Under the pieces are notes generated by a model. The model did no database searches. It was not told the origin of the DNA and saw only the letters and a program-made list of their open reading frames with translations. The position numbers and the translations under genes were made by a program. This document shows, piece by piece, positions 11,312 to 23,282 of a stretch of DNA of 64,000 nt (position 1 is the stretch's first letter; every line of letters begins with the position of its first letter). The DNA comes from Actinomortierella ambigua (taxonomy: Eukaryota; Mortierellomycota; Mortierellomycetes; Mortierellales; Mortierellaceae): the NCBI GenBank assembly GCA_016098155.1, contig JAAAJB010000018.1, positions 7,066-71,065 on the forward strand. Reading direction: 5' to 3'.

Positions 11312-13023
11312 CTCTTGCAAGAAAAAAAAAAGTGGAGGAATTATCAAAAACGATTCGCGCCACGGCGCGCTTGCATGGGCCCACAGTCTGCCACTTTTCA
11401 AAGTCTACATTTTTTTTTTCAAAATCGATCGTTGTTCAGCAACACTGGGAATCTTCACGGTAGGGCTGGGTGTAAGTGTTATTTATATTATCCCGCTTTC
11501 GGCCTGAACTATTACTACCAACATTGGACCTGTGATCGGGCAATATCTGATTATCCTCCAAGATCAACGCGCACTTCACGGCCAATAGTGTCTTGGCATC
11601 GATTGCAAGGCCCTCCATTCCGCCTTTTAAAGGCCTTTAATGCTACAAGTCTGCCGTTGGATGCCGTGGGTTGGACTGCTATCCCACGGTTACCAACATT
11701 ACGAAGCTATGACATCAGACAAAAAAAAAGGGCTAGCGGTGCTCACTGGATTTGCATGGGGTCAATGGATTGACTCTGTCCCCAAAGACACATGGGTATG
11801 GTAGACTCTGGTGGCTCCCTCTTTGCTCTGCCTATAGGTGCAGAAAGAGAGAGGGGGAGAAAGAGAGAGAGGCGTAGTGGAAAATGGATTTGTTCATTCT
11901 CGAGATGGTCGATGGATAAGGCAGTAGGACGGAGTGGTAGGATGGAGATCTGCCATTGATTCTTTTACGACATTCGCAGGAAACTGTTCTCGGCGCACCT
12001 GCATGAGCAAGAGAATGCCTAGATTCTGTTGCCTTTCAGAATAGCAATCTATTCGAGCGAATGCACCTATGCTCGCCGTACATACACTATGCGCCAACCC
12101 ATCCGCAACCGACACGCTGTCGGGACAGCTCACTCGTGATGTTTTTCCACCATCGCCATGGTTTTGCTATAAAAGCCAATTGTCTCAGAGACAGAGGCCT
12201 ATGCCAAAGGATATTTATGCACCCGCGAGCTGACCTCATTCGTGTGCTCCCAAAACCTTTCAGAACTAGTGCGATATCATAGCGTGCGTTGTCGCGTACT
12301 CTTGGGTATGGGTGTAGTACGCTTTTTTTTTTCTCAGGGGAAATGCAAGTGATATATAAAACGTTGACATGCTAGTTACACACCACGAGGTCTGCTTTGT
12401 GAATATCATTTGAGGAGACACTCCGCTTCTGCTCACTGCCTAGGCTATCGCATGCGCATGAGTAGGAGCCAATGCCTTTAGTTTCTCCCTTATAAGTTGC
12501 ATGTGTCGTAAACAACAGGTTACATAACAGCCAGAGACAAATGTCTTTGAGCATGTCACAGAGGCTGCTACCCTCGAGCCATGAAGTCTTTCATTTGTAC
12601 CGTCCGGAACAGGTCTTTTCCTGCCTGCATGTCCGCCAACAACATGCTGAATCTACATCCTGGCCGTTATTGCTGGTTCCAGCCTCAGATAAACCGGGAG
12701 AAAGGAAACATCCGCCCCCGCCAAAACAAAAACAAATGCTATGGCTGTGTTTTGTCTGGAAGCTCTGGGCAAAAAGGCCTGAAATGTAACCAATCAGCGT
12801 GACCGATTCACGAAACCAGGGACGAATACTCCACAGCACCACATGCAAAGTTCCAGATTCAATGATTTTTATGAATGGCTTGTGTGCTATGAGATGCTGA
12901 ATGAGAGGGGAGGGTGGGTGGGTAGGAGGTGGTGATTCATTTTTTCGACAAGAAAATGGAATAGAGAAAAAAAATGAAGGGTATTTGGCCTTCGCCAGTA
13001 ACGAGCTGTGAGATGATTTTCGT

Positions 13024-13070
13024 GCCTGTCTGTCTGTCTGCCTGCCTGCCTGCCTGCCTGCCTGTCTGCC
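13024..13070. repeat. TCTG/CCTG tetranucleotide repeat
   Basis: A compound array of TCTG then CCTG units, downstream of the PAQR gene and similar in unit to the array at 3011. Confidence 0.85.
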
Positions 13071-13177
13071 TTCTTGTCTTGCCTAGTTTCCCTGCGTTTG
13101 TTGTGTGGCGGAGGGGAAACCAAAAAAAGGGACCCTTTGAGCAGAGAGAGCCTTGCTTTTTTTTTTTTTTTTTTTTT

Positions 13178-14950
13178 TTACAACAACGCCTTCAGCCCTC
13201 CGACAGGAGCAATGCCTTCCCAACCAGTCGGGCATCCGTATTCATAGCGGCGCTCCCAAAAGCTCAGTGCGGCCACAAAGTGGTAATAGACACCGCCCAA
13301 CACGCACAGGTGCCACCACTGGTGTGACGAGCCCAGGTGGTCAAAGCGTCCTGGGAACAGTCGTTCCGGATACTGGTTTGCATACACAAAGACACCGAGC
13401 ACGTAGCTGCCCAGCGACTTTAGCAAGGGCGTCATCCATTCCAGCGTCGTTCGAACTCCTTGGATCCACATCAGGTGGAAGACCGGCAGGAGCGATGATG
13501 CCGCCATGGAGATAAAGAAGGTAATACGAAGCCAGCGGGTATCTATTTTGCACGTGGGGGGTTGAGATGGACGGGTGGTGGTGGGGGTGGGGGTGAGGTT
13601 AGCTATCTGGCTTTTGCGCACAGACAATCGAATGGGAATCTCCCATGTCGAGGCGTGGGAGGCTGACTGTCAATTGGGAGGGGAAGATAAAAAGGAGGGA
13701 AGAGAAGCGGGTGAAATAGATGATCGAAGGGGGGGGGAGAGAGGGTGGATGGATCAAACAGCAACCGAACGTTGTGACACGACACCGATTAAAAAAAAAA
13801 AGTAATGATCTCGAAGGAAGAGAACGGGTGAGATAAGGAAAAAAAAAGGAGACGGGGGGGATTTAGATCGAAATCTCATACCTTTCTGGTCAAACCACGG
13901 CAACCAAGGCACAACAACACCTGCAATGCCAAACAGGCTTGTGGCGGCAATATAGGTGTTGCGGAAGACAGTGTTGCAGTAGAAGCCATAGTACTCCGTC
14001 ACGATGACGCTGGCGGCAATGAGAACCGAGATACCCACATAGTCGAGACAGGCCATGCACCGCATCGTCCGCTCATGTGCAATCTGGGCAAATGTGTGCC
14101 AAAGCGAGGACATCAGCAAGCACTTGTACACTGCCAGGAAGAACACCAGAAACACGAGCTTGTCTGCGCTGTCCGCCGGAACATACGGCAGGTGCCTGAT
14201 CGGCGTCGACGTTGGCGTGGACAGGTACGGATTCGATCCCGAGAAGAAGTAGATGCCGACGGCGAGAAAGTAGAAGAAGCCGAGCAGGTGGGTCCAGATG
14301 TTGCCAGACTCGTTGTGGATGTAAAAGATCGACTTGAGACACTGTGTTTTGGATGACAGGAACCGGTAGCCCGACAGGATGTACTTGTTCTCCTGCCACT
14401 GCTCCGGCAGCTCCTCAAAGTGCAGCAGTCGCTTGGCCCCTGCCAAAGCTGCACGCCGAGTATGATCAATGGACTCGACGGTGTAGTCAAGGATGGCCCG
14501 GCTGTCGACCTTCTCGAGCATCATACGGGCATCGTCCATGCGCTCAAAGGACGTCTGTTCCAGCTCAATGTACTTTTCCTCCAGAATGGAGATGGCCGTG
14601 TGTACCTTCTCGCCCATGGACGTCTTTGCATGCAATGCCGATTGGTAGGTCTCCTCCAGAATCTTCAAGGTGGCCCGCACCTTGTCATCCAACGAGGGCA
14701 TCTCCAGAGTGGCATATGTCTCATCCATGCGACGCAGAGTGAGATCGACCTTCTCCAGCGACGACTTTTCAATCGACTGCAACTTGTTCTCAATCTTGCA
14801 GAGTAGCAAATGCAGTCTCTCAAGAATGGCAACATCAATGCCTTCAAGGTCCAGAGGCAACTGCATGGCGACTGCCTTGGCAGCCTGAACGCCCTTCATC
14901 ACAGAAGCCGAGACAGAATGTGCCCGCGGCCTCTTCTTCAACTCTGACAT
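13178..14950 (-). CDS. PAQR/haemolysin-III family membrane protein with coiled-coil N-terminus (Izh3-like)
   Basis: Exons 14950-13882 and 13542-13178 (donor GTATGA, acceptor AATAG) join as WFDQK|DTRWLRI to give 477 residues. Residues 1-215 are helical heptad-like repeats (EKVDLTLRRMDETY, MGEKVHTAISILEEKY) with no membrane segment. From about 230 on comes the seven-helix HlyIII/PAQR core, with its signature ESGNIWTHLLG, the SSLWHTF helix and the C-terminal HQWWHLCVLGGVYYHF that supplies the zinc-binding histidines. Family members act in the ER or plasma membrane as zinc-dependent amidohydrolase-like or sterol/zinc-response proteins. In yeast, Izh3 likewise has a long soluble N-terminus. The start at MSELKKRPR was chosen because sequence above it is a pyrimidine-tract frame. 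The stop codon runs directly into a genomic oligo(A) on the coding strand. Confidence 0.9.
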
Positions 14951-15806
14951 CTGGTAGGGGGGGGAAGGCGTGGGGAAGACTGGAGGGAGAGTGTGGGATG
15001 GAATGGAGAGATTCTTAGCGAGGAAGAAGGGCTCAATGGGGCGATCAAGGAGAGAGTATGTGTGAAAGAAAGGGACGGAGAGGGATGGAGGGTGAGAAGG
15101 GAGGGTGGGAGAGAGAGAAGAAAATGAGCAGCAGTTGAAAGTGCTGTTGGGCGAGGATTGAGAGCGTCGAAATGAGAAAGAAAAGAGAGGAGACACTGCG
15201 AAGCAGGAGACTTTTTGGTGAGAAACCCGTTTTGGCCACCAATCGGGGCTACTCCGCGTCCAAGTCCCATTCTCCAGCCACATTATCAATATTTGCCCGC
15301 CACCCGTTAGTCTTCTCCAACCGTAAAAGCGCTGGTAGTGGTAGGAGACATGAAAGTGGCGGGATTCGAGGAACAGGCGCTTCAGCGGCCATCCTATCTC
15401 TATCAGTCTATCAGACGTTACTGCAGGTGGTGCAGGACAGAAGGCCACGCTGCTGATATGTTGATATGCTGATGTGATGATTTTGTTGCGCGGGAAAGAT
15501 GGAGGGCACCGAGGCGCAAAAACCATAAATGATGTCATTCAATGGTTGGTGCGGTGTCGGCGACAATAAAAAGAGCAGAACCGTTTTGCCTCCACTTGAA
15601 TAATCCCTTTCTTTGTCTTCTTTGTCATCCACTCCCCCTCACCTCATACTTAAGACGGGGATACCACAAGCTCTTTGTCCTCAGTCCTCACCTCTCTCCC
15701 TTCTGTCCTCACCTCTCTGTCCTCTGTCCTCACTCACCTCTTTGTCCTCTATCCTGACCCCTCTGTCCTTCCGTCTCCTCTACATACCATACATTACACA
15801 CGCGCA
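14951..15806. other. divergent promoter region of the PAQR and DUF3605 genes
   Basis: There is no supported gene. The left half is purine-rich (5' leader of the PAQR gene). The right half holds repeated TCCTCA-CCTCT-CTGTCC blocks (about 15680-15760), an imperfect tandem repeat upstream of the DUF3605 start. Confidence 0.5.
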
Positions 15807-16529
15807 ATGACACCGGTGCCAAACATCACCACAGCCATACCAAACCACAAACAGCATGCTGGAAACGACTCTCCGTCCTCCCAGCGGACAGACTCCCCTA
15901 CAGCACGGACCAACTCTCCGCCGTTCCAATTCAAAAAACCCACCAACAAAAAGTTCTCGTGGGAGGAGCTAACCCAGATGGTCGCCTCGAAAGACCTCAC
16001 CCCGATGGGTCGCTCTGAAAAGGTGCAGGCCGCTTACGAACGTGCTGTCAAGCAGCGCACGCGTCGCTACGGATCCGTCGACAACTTTGTTCGCCAACGA
16101 GTCCTACACTGGCCACCTCCCACACCAAACTCTCCTTCGTTCCGCAGCACCGACGATCTGTTATCGCCGCCTTCCTCGGACGACGACGATGCCTGGGACT
16201 CGGAGCCATGCTCGAACCCGCCCTCGCCTACAGAACCTCAAGACCCACTCGAGGTCGCGCTGAAGCAGAATGAATTCCCATACTCTGTTCAAGAGGGTAT
16301 CGAGCATTGGCTGATCTGGTCTCGGCATTCATTACGGGACGAGCAATGGATCCGCCGCTACTTGGAGGAGCGGCTTCCTGGACGTGAATACCTGTTTTTC
16401 GTAAACTCGGCGGATCAACGGTCCATCAAGTCCATCTTCCATATCCAAGTCTTCACCAAGGGCAAGGGCGCCGTCTTGGACGAAGATGACATTGAAGAGC
16501 GCCTGGCCTGCACAGATAACGGTCGGTAG
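15807..16529 (+). CDS. DUF3605-domain protein (N-acetylglucosamine-induced protein 1-like)
   Basis: This is a single exon of 240 residues. Residues 1-50 are Ser/Pro/Thr-rich. The body begins at KFSWEELTQMVASKDLTPMGRS and has the DUF3605 hallmark FPYSVQEGIEHWLIWSR near residue 155, followed by a long charged helix and the conserved ADQRSIKSIFHIQVF. The family is fungal and is named after the GlcNAc-induced GIG1-type protein of Candida; its biochemical role is unsettled. An acidic insertion (SSDDDDAWDSEP) separates the two halves. The start at 15807 was chosen because the frame above it translates the CCTCT repeats of the leader. No intron is needed and the length is normal for the family. Confidence 0.8.
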   Translation: MTPVPNITTAIPNHKQHAGNDSPSSQRTDSPTARTNSPPFQFKKPTNKKFSWEELTQMVASKDLTPMGRSEKVQAAYERAVKQRTRRYGSVDNFVRQRVLHWPPPTPNSPSFRSTDDLLSPPSSDDDDAWDSEPCSNPPSPTEPQDPLEVALKQNEFPYSVQEGIEHWLIWSRHSLRDEQWIRRYLEERLPGREYLFFVNSADQRSIKSIFHIQVFTKGKGAVLDEDDIEERLACTDNGR

Positions 16530-17279
16530 GAGGCTCGACAGTAAGATAGACATCATATTATAAACATTTTTTTTTTTTGCATGCACACCATACTGCTGTT
16601 GTTATGACAAAAGTTCTTCAGGGATGCCTGTCCTCGATCCTCGCTCCCCTTTTCACCATGCCTTATCTCATGGCCTCACCCTTTTTTTTTGGTAGCCCCT
16701 TGGGAAAAACCATAATTGTCATTGCTCAACAATGGCGTGGATTGGAATGGTGGAAGTGCGCAGAAAGACGACGACCCAATTACACATATTCGTACAAAAC
16801 ACCCGCACACATCAAGCACTCTCTCCCTTTTCGCTCTGCCATTGATCATTGTTTGCTCCTCATCACTCACTCGCAAGAACACGTAAAAGAACATCTGTGC
16901 TCCGTCCACGCCGGCCTTATCCAATCGTCGATGTGCGTGCTTCTGAGCGTTCTGCCACTTGATCACACCTCCACACATCCTTGCAAGGTGATAGTTCGAC
17001 CCCCGACTTGCCACACCTTCCATCGGTTATCTCACTGCAGGATCAGTCATACTCCGCACATCTCAAGACAACTTTAAACAACAACCTTGCAGCACACAGA
17101 AACAAGATACAACACAAGACGAGACAAAGGGCCTCGTGCGCCCGTTCACCATTCAAGAGGCTCTTTACACTCCAGTAACAAACAAGTGATCGTGACAACA
17201 TAATCAACCTCATCACCCAACAACAATAAGAACAACAGACACAACAACAGGGGAGGATAAACCCAAAGGAACAAAAAAA
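16530..17279. other. intergenic region upstream of the beta-helix gene
   Basis: No gene is supported. The last 200 nt are rich in CAA/ACA (unstructured leader-like) and end in AACAAAAAAA directly before the ATG at 17280, a favourable fungal start context. Confidence 0.5.
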
Positions 17280-20200
17280 ATGCCTCCAGTCCAATCCTCG
17301 CTATGTCCTCCACGAAGGATATTACTGTTGTTCAGCGCACTGCTCGGATCGATACTCGTGGTCACGGCCATGTCATCAGACTTGCATGTATCGTCAGACA
17401 GTCTTACACATCCATCGATGCCGAGCGAGCGACAGCAGCAGCCCCAATCTCAACAGAATACTCAGCGGGTCACATCGGCAAAAATGGATGAGGCTAAAGT
17501 AGCGGGAATGGAAGAGACTCTATTACTGGCACAAGAGTCGAATGGAACGGATCCGTCGGAGGGCCGGAAAGCCATCCACGACGCTACCACTAACAAGTCA
17601 ATTTTGGACGAAGAAGATGAAGGAGATGATGATGACGAGCAGCAGCAATATGACGTAGACCATGAGCTCTTGCGACACGCATCCAATCCTCTCTTGCGCC
17701 TCGAGAGTCAGGTCGGTTTACCTCAGGTCGCTGGAGCAGCACCTACTTTGCCAGCACCGATTGGTCCGGATGGACAAACCATGGATCGAAAGCAACTGCA
17801 ACAAGAGTACTTGAGTCGACTCGAGCTGGATCGTACCAAACTTGCTGGATCGTTGTACCTCGAGTTGGACCCAGAAGATCTTCCTCAAACTACATCCCCA
17901 CAACAAGAACTGCAACCTTTTGGTCTCCCCCACTTGTCAAAGGAGATTTTCCCCTGGGACATTTGGGGGCTTGAGGACAACGACGACGACGAGGAGGAGG
18001 GGTTGGACGAAGCATTGGTGGACGAAGAATTGGACGCCGACGATGCCAATGCTGCAGACGTTATCTCCGTCAAGAGCCAGGAGTACAAGCTTCACCGCTC
18101 TCTCACTCGAGTCGATCTCGTGGATCTCAAGACCGATACAAAGTCCGACCGTGATCCTGAGCTAGACAGCATGGAAAATGCACATGCTCCTGTCGATGAT
18201 GTATCCATCGGGGATACCCAATTGCGCGGCTCTCAAGACGGTCATCTTCCCTCTTGCTCGTGCTCTTCCTCTACCTCAAAGTCGTCCTCGCACTCCGTGG
18301 AGCCGAAAGTGAAGGAAGTCATTTCAGAGATTGCGACGTCTGTCAAGGATAGTGATGATGGGTCAGCCACGGTCGATGCCGAGCAGGATTACGTCAGTCT
18401 CGAGGACCCACCAAAGGACGAGTGCACATGCGGAAAGAAGCAGCAGGATGGATTGGAGGGGAATGCAAAAACTCCGCCTTTATCGGAACAGCCATGTTGC
18501 AAACACTGCCAGATGGTAACGGCCTCCAATTCTTCCATTTCCTCTGCTGGAAATGATACGACGAAACCTGATGAAGAACACGATGCTCCAGTGGCTGCAC
18601 CAGATGATCCCAATGTGACAGGTAGCGCAGGAGAGATCGTTCAGGATCCAGCTGACCCTCCTTCCACGCCGCATCATCCTCGTTATGAGCATCGACGTAC
18701 GAAGAGCCGTGCATTTAGACGTGGGCTGCAGCAGCAAGACGAGATCGATACGAGGCCTCGTGGGCGTGGAAAGGCGGAGTTTGATGACGACGAGATTCAA
18801 GACCAGCAGATCGTTGAGATTCACGAGGTAGACAACGCCATGGATCAGGAGTCGGAAACATCCAACGAAGGTATCAATCAAGACATTGATGAAGACGGCA
18901 CCATGACTCCCGATGCAGCCTCGTGGGAACCGTACAGCAAGCTTGTACATCCCTTCCTACAAGGGGACCCAACTTCGGCCTTGGCCTATGAGGCCTACAA
19001 CCGCCACGGCGATCGTATCATGGATTTCAGCATGGTTGGTTGGAACGAAGGCAATTCGCCCCTACCCGACGCTCGCAAGATCCCTGTCCTCGAACAATTG
19101 TTTCCACGTGCAGGTGCCGAGTCGGACAGAGACCAAGGAGATGATTCGGTGCGGATTCAGGAGGCGTTAGATCGTGCGTTGAAGCACGTCGCTGGAGCTG
19201 TTACGTCCGAAACAATGGAGCCCCTTGGCGCTGTAGTTTTGGAACGAGGCGTCTACCGTCTCTCTCATCCCCTCACTATCAAGGGTAGCGGTATCCTCTT
19301 CCGTGGTGACCCAGAGGGTGGTACACGGATTGTCTGCCAATGGCCAAGCAGCGGCTATCGCTATGCGATTGAGATTAAGTAAGTCCCATACCCCTATCGC
19401 GGTATCGCCCTTTTTCTTCTCACTGCTCTGCCAACTGTTTCATGTATGACATCGAGAAAGGAGAAGCAATGTGCTAAACATTTTGATATGTAGCTCATTC
19501 GTTCGTGACGAGATCTTGAAAGCCTCGCGCGTACCGGTGGTTGCACAGTACACGCCTGTAGGGTCGTTTTCGCTGAGCTTGGATCCAGAGTACCTTGCAT
19601 CGGCCGGCTACAACGTTGGAGATTCGGTGGTGGTGACACGAGTAGGGAATAAGCAGTGGGTGCACGATGTTCACATGGACTATTTCCCCAACGAAGGCAA
19701 AAAAGGCCGCAAACCTTGGACCCATATGAACATCCTCATGTATCGGACAATCCGGAGCCTCGATGTCCTGACAGGCATTGTCCAACTGGATGCACCGCTC
19801 CCAGTCGCAATCTCTCGCGAGTATGGCGGGGGATGGATGACCAAGATCGGCGCCGATCGCAAGATTCGTGCAATAGGTGTCCAATACTTGGACATGGTCT
19901 TCTCTTCCAACATTGGGCGTCACACGCCCGGCGAAATGCTTGAGAAGAAGGGTCGAGGCGCGGTAGACTACCGGTTCTCAAGTGAGCTCTTATTCAACTA
20001 CGCCCTCCGACTCAACAACGTCCAGCACAGCTACGTGACCCATATCACATCTGCATACTTTCACAACGTCCTGTCAACCGGCAGCTCCTCTCATCATCTC
20101 ACCATGGATGCCATCGTTCATTCATACCCGGAAAAGATGTTCTCCGGCCAGGCCGCCTTTATGCTCTCGTGCCAACTGAGCTTGGTTCGCAATTGCCTCT

Positions 20201-20673
20201 CGCAGGGATCCCTCCACTTCTTTGTCGAGATCTCCAGGGTGCCAGGCCCCAACGTCATTCACCGTGTCCAGGCCATCAACGCCGGTCGACCCGACCAACC
20301 AATGCTGGCTGACTTTGAGCCCGGTACAATAGGACCACACGAAAAATTCTGCACGGGTATCCTCATGGATCAGGTGGTCACCGACGGCGCCATCAAGATC
20401 GAGAACCGAGGCGGAAAGGGAACCGGGCGAGGCTTCACCGGCGTCAACTCTGTTATTTGGAACTCGCGTGCCCGCCAGGGCATCATAACCCATCGTGCCA
20501 AAGGCTTCGAAAACTTTGTCATTGGGTCGGAGGAATTTGAGGCACTGACCGATCACCCTCAGGAGTTGCAGGGATGGAAGGAGCATTTGGGTGCTGAGGT
20601 CCTCCCCGGAAGCCTCTATTTGCGACAGCTCGCCGATCGGCTAGAGCGGCTGAAGAGGGGATGGATAGCCTGA
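17280..20673 (+). CDS. secreted right-handed beta-helix (pectin-lyase-fold) protein with acidic N-terminal half
   Basis: Exons 17280-19378 and 19494-20673 (GTAAGT...TGTAG) join as YAIEI-N-SFVRDEI to give about 1092 residues. Residues 8-30 (RRILLLFSALLGSILVVTA) form a signal peptide or anchor. Residues 40-560 are strongly acidic and disordered (DDDDEQQQ, DDDEEEGLDEALVDEELDADDAN). A short Cys cluster lies near 320-410 (SCSCSS, CTCGKK, CCKHC). From about 640 the chain turns into a beta-helix-type domain: LGAVVLERGVYRLSHPLTI, then a GSGILFRGDPEGGTRIV strand ladder, later repeating strand/turn segments with Asn ladders to the C-terminus. This fold is typical of polysaccharide lyases and hydrolases. 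I do not see a diagnostic catalytic set, so the activity is open. The DNA in exon 1 is rich in GAC/GAG codons, consistent with selection for charge. Confidence 0.8.
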
Positions 20674-20998
20674 GGAAAGACAAAGCATAGGCGATGGAAA
20701 TTTTGCATAGCGAATTGGTTGAGCACGAGAAGCGCCTCAAAAAAATTAGAGGCAGTACTGCAACAAATTCGTAGAATCCTCGAATCACATTGACAACCAA
20801 TAGACTTGTAATGTTCAAGGTCATTATTCTCAATGGCAGTCGTGGTACGGGTTAGGGATACAAAGGCAAATAAATCAAACGTATCATCTTAGGGCAGACT
20901 ACGTAGTCTAGACCAACCATATCATTTTTTTTTTTTTTTTGGATACGTCTATCTTGCTATGTACCTCTGTTTGAGTGACCGTGTTGCCTTTTTTCCCC
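20674..20998. other. convergent 3' intergenic region
   Basis: This is the 3' spacer between the beta-helix and acetyltransferase genes, which face each other. It holds an 18-nt poly(T) run at about 20923-20940 and AATAAA-like sequence near 20868. No gene is seen. Confidence 0.55.
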
Positions 20999-22051
20999 CT
21001 AGATCGCGTTGGGTTCTTCTTTCAGATCCATTGCTCCAAACCAGATTCCAAGGCCAGCACGCAACATCAGGACGCGTTGCTTGCGGAACCCAGCCTTCTT
21101 ATATCCGCCAATGGCCTCGGTCTGAAGCAAGGTCGTCGACAAGACAATCCGCTCGAACCCATGCTGGCGCGCATGAGCCTTCATGGTATCGACCAGCATG
21201 CCCAGGATACCCAACCGACGGTAGGCGGTATGGACTGACATCCGACGCAGCTCAATCTCCTTAGGACGGACCGATGCGTTCTTTGGTGCAGCCACATCGG
21301 AGGGGGAGGTCCCACTCTTGGCCGCCAAATAGGCCGAATGGAAGCCAATGTCATCCAATGCGCCACAGCCCATCACCACCTGTGGATGCGAACGGAGGCA
21401 AGCCACCCAGAACTGGGAGTAGTTCTTGGTCGTCGCCGCCGCCGCCGCAGCCGCCTCCTGTTCCCTTTGGACCTTGTATTTGGCCTCGGCCTGGGACATC
21501 TCGACCTTATGCTTCTGATAAACCACAGTCTTGGGGAACGGCTCATCAGATTGATAGTAGCCCACCAGATCGCTCATGTCGTCCTCGACGGATTCAGTCG
21601 TGTACACACCCGCCATGCCATGGACACACTTGTGGTAGACAAACGCCGTCCAGACCGCACCAACAACGACCGTCCAGATCAACCACCACACCAAGAACTG
21701 TGGTCGCAAGAACTGTAGGCCGAGGATGGTCGTGACATCCTGGCTCGCCCAAAAGTCCAACGTCGCCTGCGGCAAGGTGGCCACGATTCGTTGGACAGCC
21801 GCGGCGGCGGCGGCGGTCGACCACTGAGCATCCTGCCAGATCGGGATCACAATACAGACACTGGTCAGCGCCAGGATGCACGAAGTCAGTGCAACCTTGA
21901 GATAGGTCGACCGTTGGAAGAGCGTGACCCTGAACAGACGCTCGCCGACCGGCCAGAAGCCTTCGATCAGCATGCGGGTGACCTGCTCCATGTCCTCTGC
22001 TTTGTATGGGCGGATCAGAATCTCGGAGCGATCGAACCCCTGTGCCGTCAT
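20999..22051 (-). CDS. membrane-anchored GNAT-family N-acetyltransferase (NAT8-like)
   Basis: This is a single exon of 350 residues. The N-terminus EILIRPYKAEDMEQVTRMLIEGF is the first strand and helix of a GNAT fold. Two hydrophobic segments follow, at about 49-70 (LKVALTSCILALTSVCIVIPIW) and about 120-142 (LVWWLIWTVVVGAVWTAFVYH), which place it in a membrane like NAT8 proteins of the ER. The acetyl-CoA loop is visible as RRLGILGMLVDTMKAHARQ, preceded by the beta-4 strand IELRRMSVHTAYR. The C-terminal strand FERIVLSTTLLQTEAIGGYKKAGF closes the fold. An Ala-rich insertion (EQEAAAAAAATTK) lies in the middle. The donor is acetyl-CoA; the acceptor substrate is not predictable from sequence. It converges with the beta-helix gene. 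The start gives a complete first strand. Confidence 0.85.
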   Translation of the reverse strand: MTAQGFDRSEILIRPYKAEDMEQVTRMLIEGFWPVGERLFRVTLFQRSTYLKVALTSCILALTSVCIVIPIWQDAQWSTAAAAAAVQRIVATLPQATLDFWASQDVTTILGLQFLRPQFLVWWLIWTVVVGAVWTAFVYHKCVHGMAGVYTTESVEDDMSDLVGYYQSDEPFPKTVVYQKHKVEMSQAEAKYKVQREQEAAAAAAATTKNYSQFWVACLRSHPQVVMGCGALDDIGFHSAYLAAKSGTSPSDVAAPKNASVRPKEIELRRMSVHTAYRRLGILGMLVDTMKAHARQHGFERIVLSTTLLQTEAIGGYKKAGFRKQRVLMLRAGLGIWFGAMDLKEEPNAI

Positions 22052-22379
22052 CTCGTCGTGGTTGAAAAAAAAGGGTATACACGGGGGTGGTATGGGGTGG
22101 GGTAAAGGGGGGGAGGGGGAGGGGGAGGCGACGGGCTGGATCAGTTGGAGTTGTTCAATAGAGGAAAAGAAAAAAAAAAGACATGGGGAGAACGGTTGCG
22201 GAAATCAGGGGTAAACGGATGTGGCTTGTCGGATGAAAATCATTTGCGCCTTCTATTCCCCCTTCTCCCAAACAGGTTGTGTCAGACAAACAGTCGGCGG
22301 CGCCAGAATGCTCGCTCCTTTTTGTTCATATTCAGCCCACTTGCTCCCTCCTTCGGACTCGGTCCTAGGATAACTTCTC

Positions 22380-22881
22380 ATGCGGACACTACGGCCACCT
22401 GCCATTCCTCCATCCCTCAAGTCATCCCGCCTGAAGGATGGCCCAAGTTTAGAATATGTAATGGGCAATGACTTCATTGTTGGTCGCATGGTCATGTCGG
22501 CTTGGGTTTCTCACCCCGCTCATGAGAGAAGGACAACAACAACAACAACAAACAACTTTCCCGTCGATAACACATTGTGCGCCGAACGCCCAAATGCACC
22601 TATCTGACTAATCTCGTTTCACGGGCTAACTTTTTTTTGGTTCACTGGGATAGTTTATGACTCGAGCCAGGGTCTTGTCGCTCTACCGTGAGATTCAGCG
22701 GACGATCCGCAAGGTCGAGAATCCATCAGATAGACAGTACCTCCAGGACTGGGCCCGCAGCGACTTTGAGCGGTACCGACACGAGACTTCTCAGGACAAG
22801 ATCAAGTCACTGCTGTCGCAGGGCAAGCATCAGTTCCATGCCCTAGAAACCAACATTTTGTTGTCCGCAGGCAAGAAGTAG
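22380..22881 (+). CDS. LYRM2: LYR motif-containing protein 2 (mitochondrial)
   Basis: Two exons fit. Exon 22380-22457 encodes 26 residues ending SRLKDGPSLEY. After a GTAATG...GATAG intron, exon 22654-22881 starts FMTRARVLSLYREIQ. The join recreates the family's start, a leader followed by L-x-L-x-x-F-M/L then the LYR triplet, in a 101-residue protein of normal length. The second exon alone carries its own ATG, which could mislead. LYR proteins are small three-helix proteins of the mitochondrial matrix that pair with acyl-carrier protein. Conserved features visible are LYREI, a basic helix 1, DRQYLQDWARSDFERY and the closing L-x-x-LE segment. LYRM2 is linked to respiratory complex I assembly in animals; that role is transferred by homology. 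The 5' exon's Pro/Arg-rich leader suits mitochondrial import. Confidence 0.85.
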
Positions 22882-23282
22882 TCGTCGTCCTCACTCCTCC
22901 CTCTCCAGCGTTTCTTTTTTGTCTACGAATGGCTGGAGTGGGTGCAAGGGATAGATGTCCCTTCCTTTGACGACTGCTCTCAGTGCTTGGGCCTTCCCCA
23001 CCTGCGCAGGGAACTCAAATGTGCGCATGATGTGACAGACCAAAATTATTTCTTTGGTCATTCCCTACCACAATATCCGATTGAGTCGGGAAGATTGCCA
23101 CCAAATTCTGTATAATAGTTTCTCAATACAACCTTTTCAGACCATCCTTATTTTTGTTTCTATGTTTTGCTGGTGGTAAAATATGGCAGTCGATGGGGTA
23201 AGGGATCAAAAGCACTACCTATGGTTATGGTATGGTATGGTATGATATGAGTTCGCCAGGTCTTCCTCTGTCTTTGAATCGA

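Larger units (their letters stand above)
11202..13177. other. long intergenic region without a supported gene
   Basis: Only short, family-less open frames are present. It holds a CTGC/TCTG simple repeat near 13024-13070 and a 23-nt poly(T) run at 13157-13179 touching the end of the next gene. I see no tRNA-like A/B box pair or repeat-element ends. Confidence 0.5.

Noticed and set aside
13157..13179. Poly(T) next to the PAQR stop as a sign of a retrocopy (encoded poly(A) tail)
   Set aside because: The gene still has its intron and no target-site duplication is seen; homopolymer runs are common throughout the window.
16985..17015. tRNA-like B box (AGTTCGACCCC)
   Set aside because: No A box or cloverleaf stems at the right distance.
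22657..22881. LYR protein starting at the in-exon ATG (74 residues)
   Set aside because: The upstream exon 22380-22457 restores the family's N-terminal segment in phase, so the shorter start is less likely.
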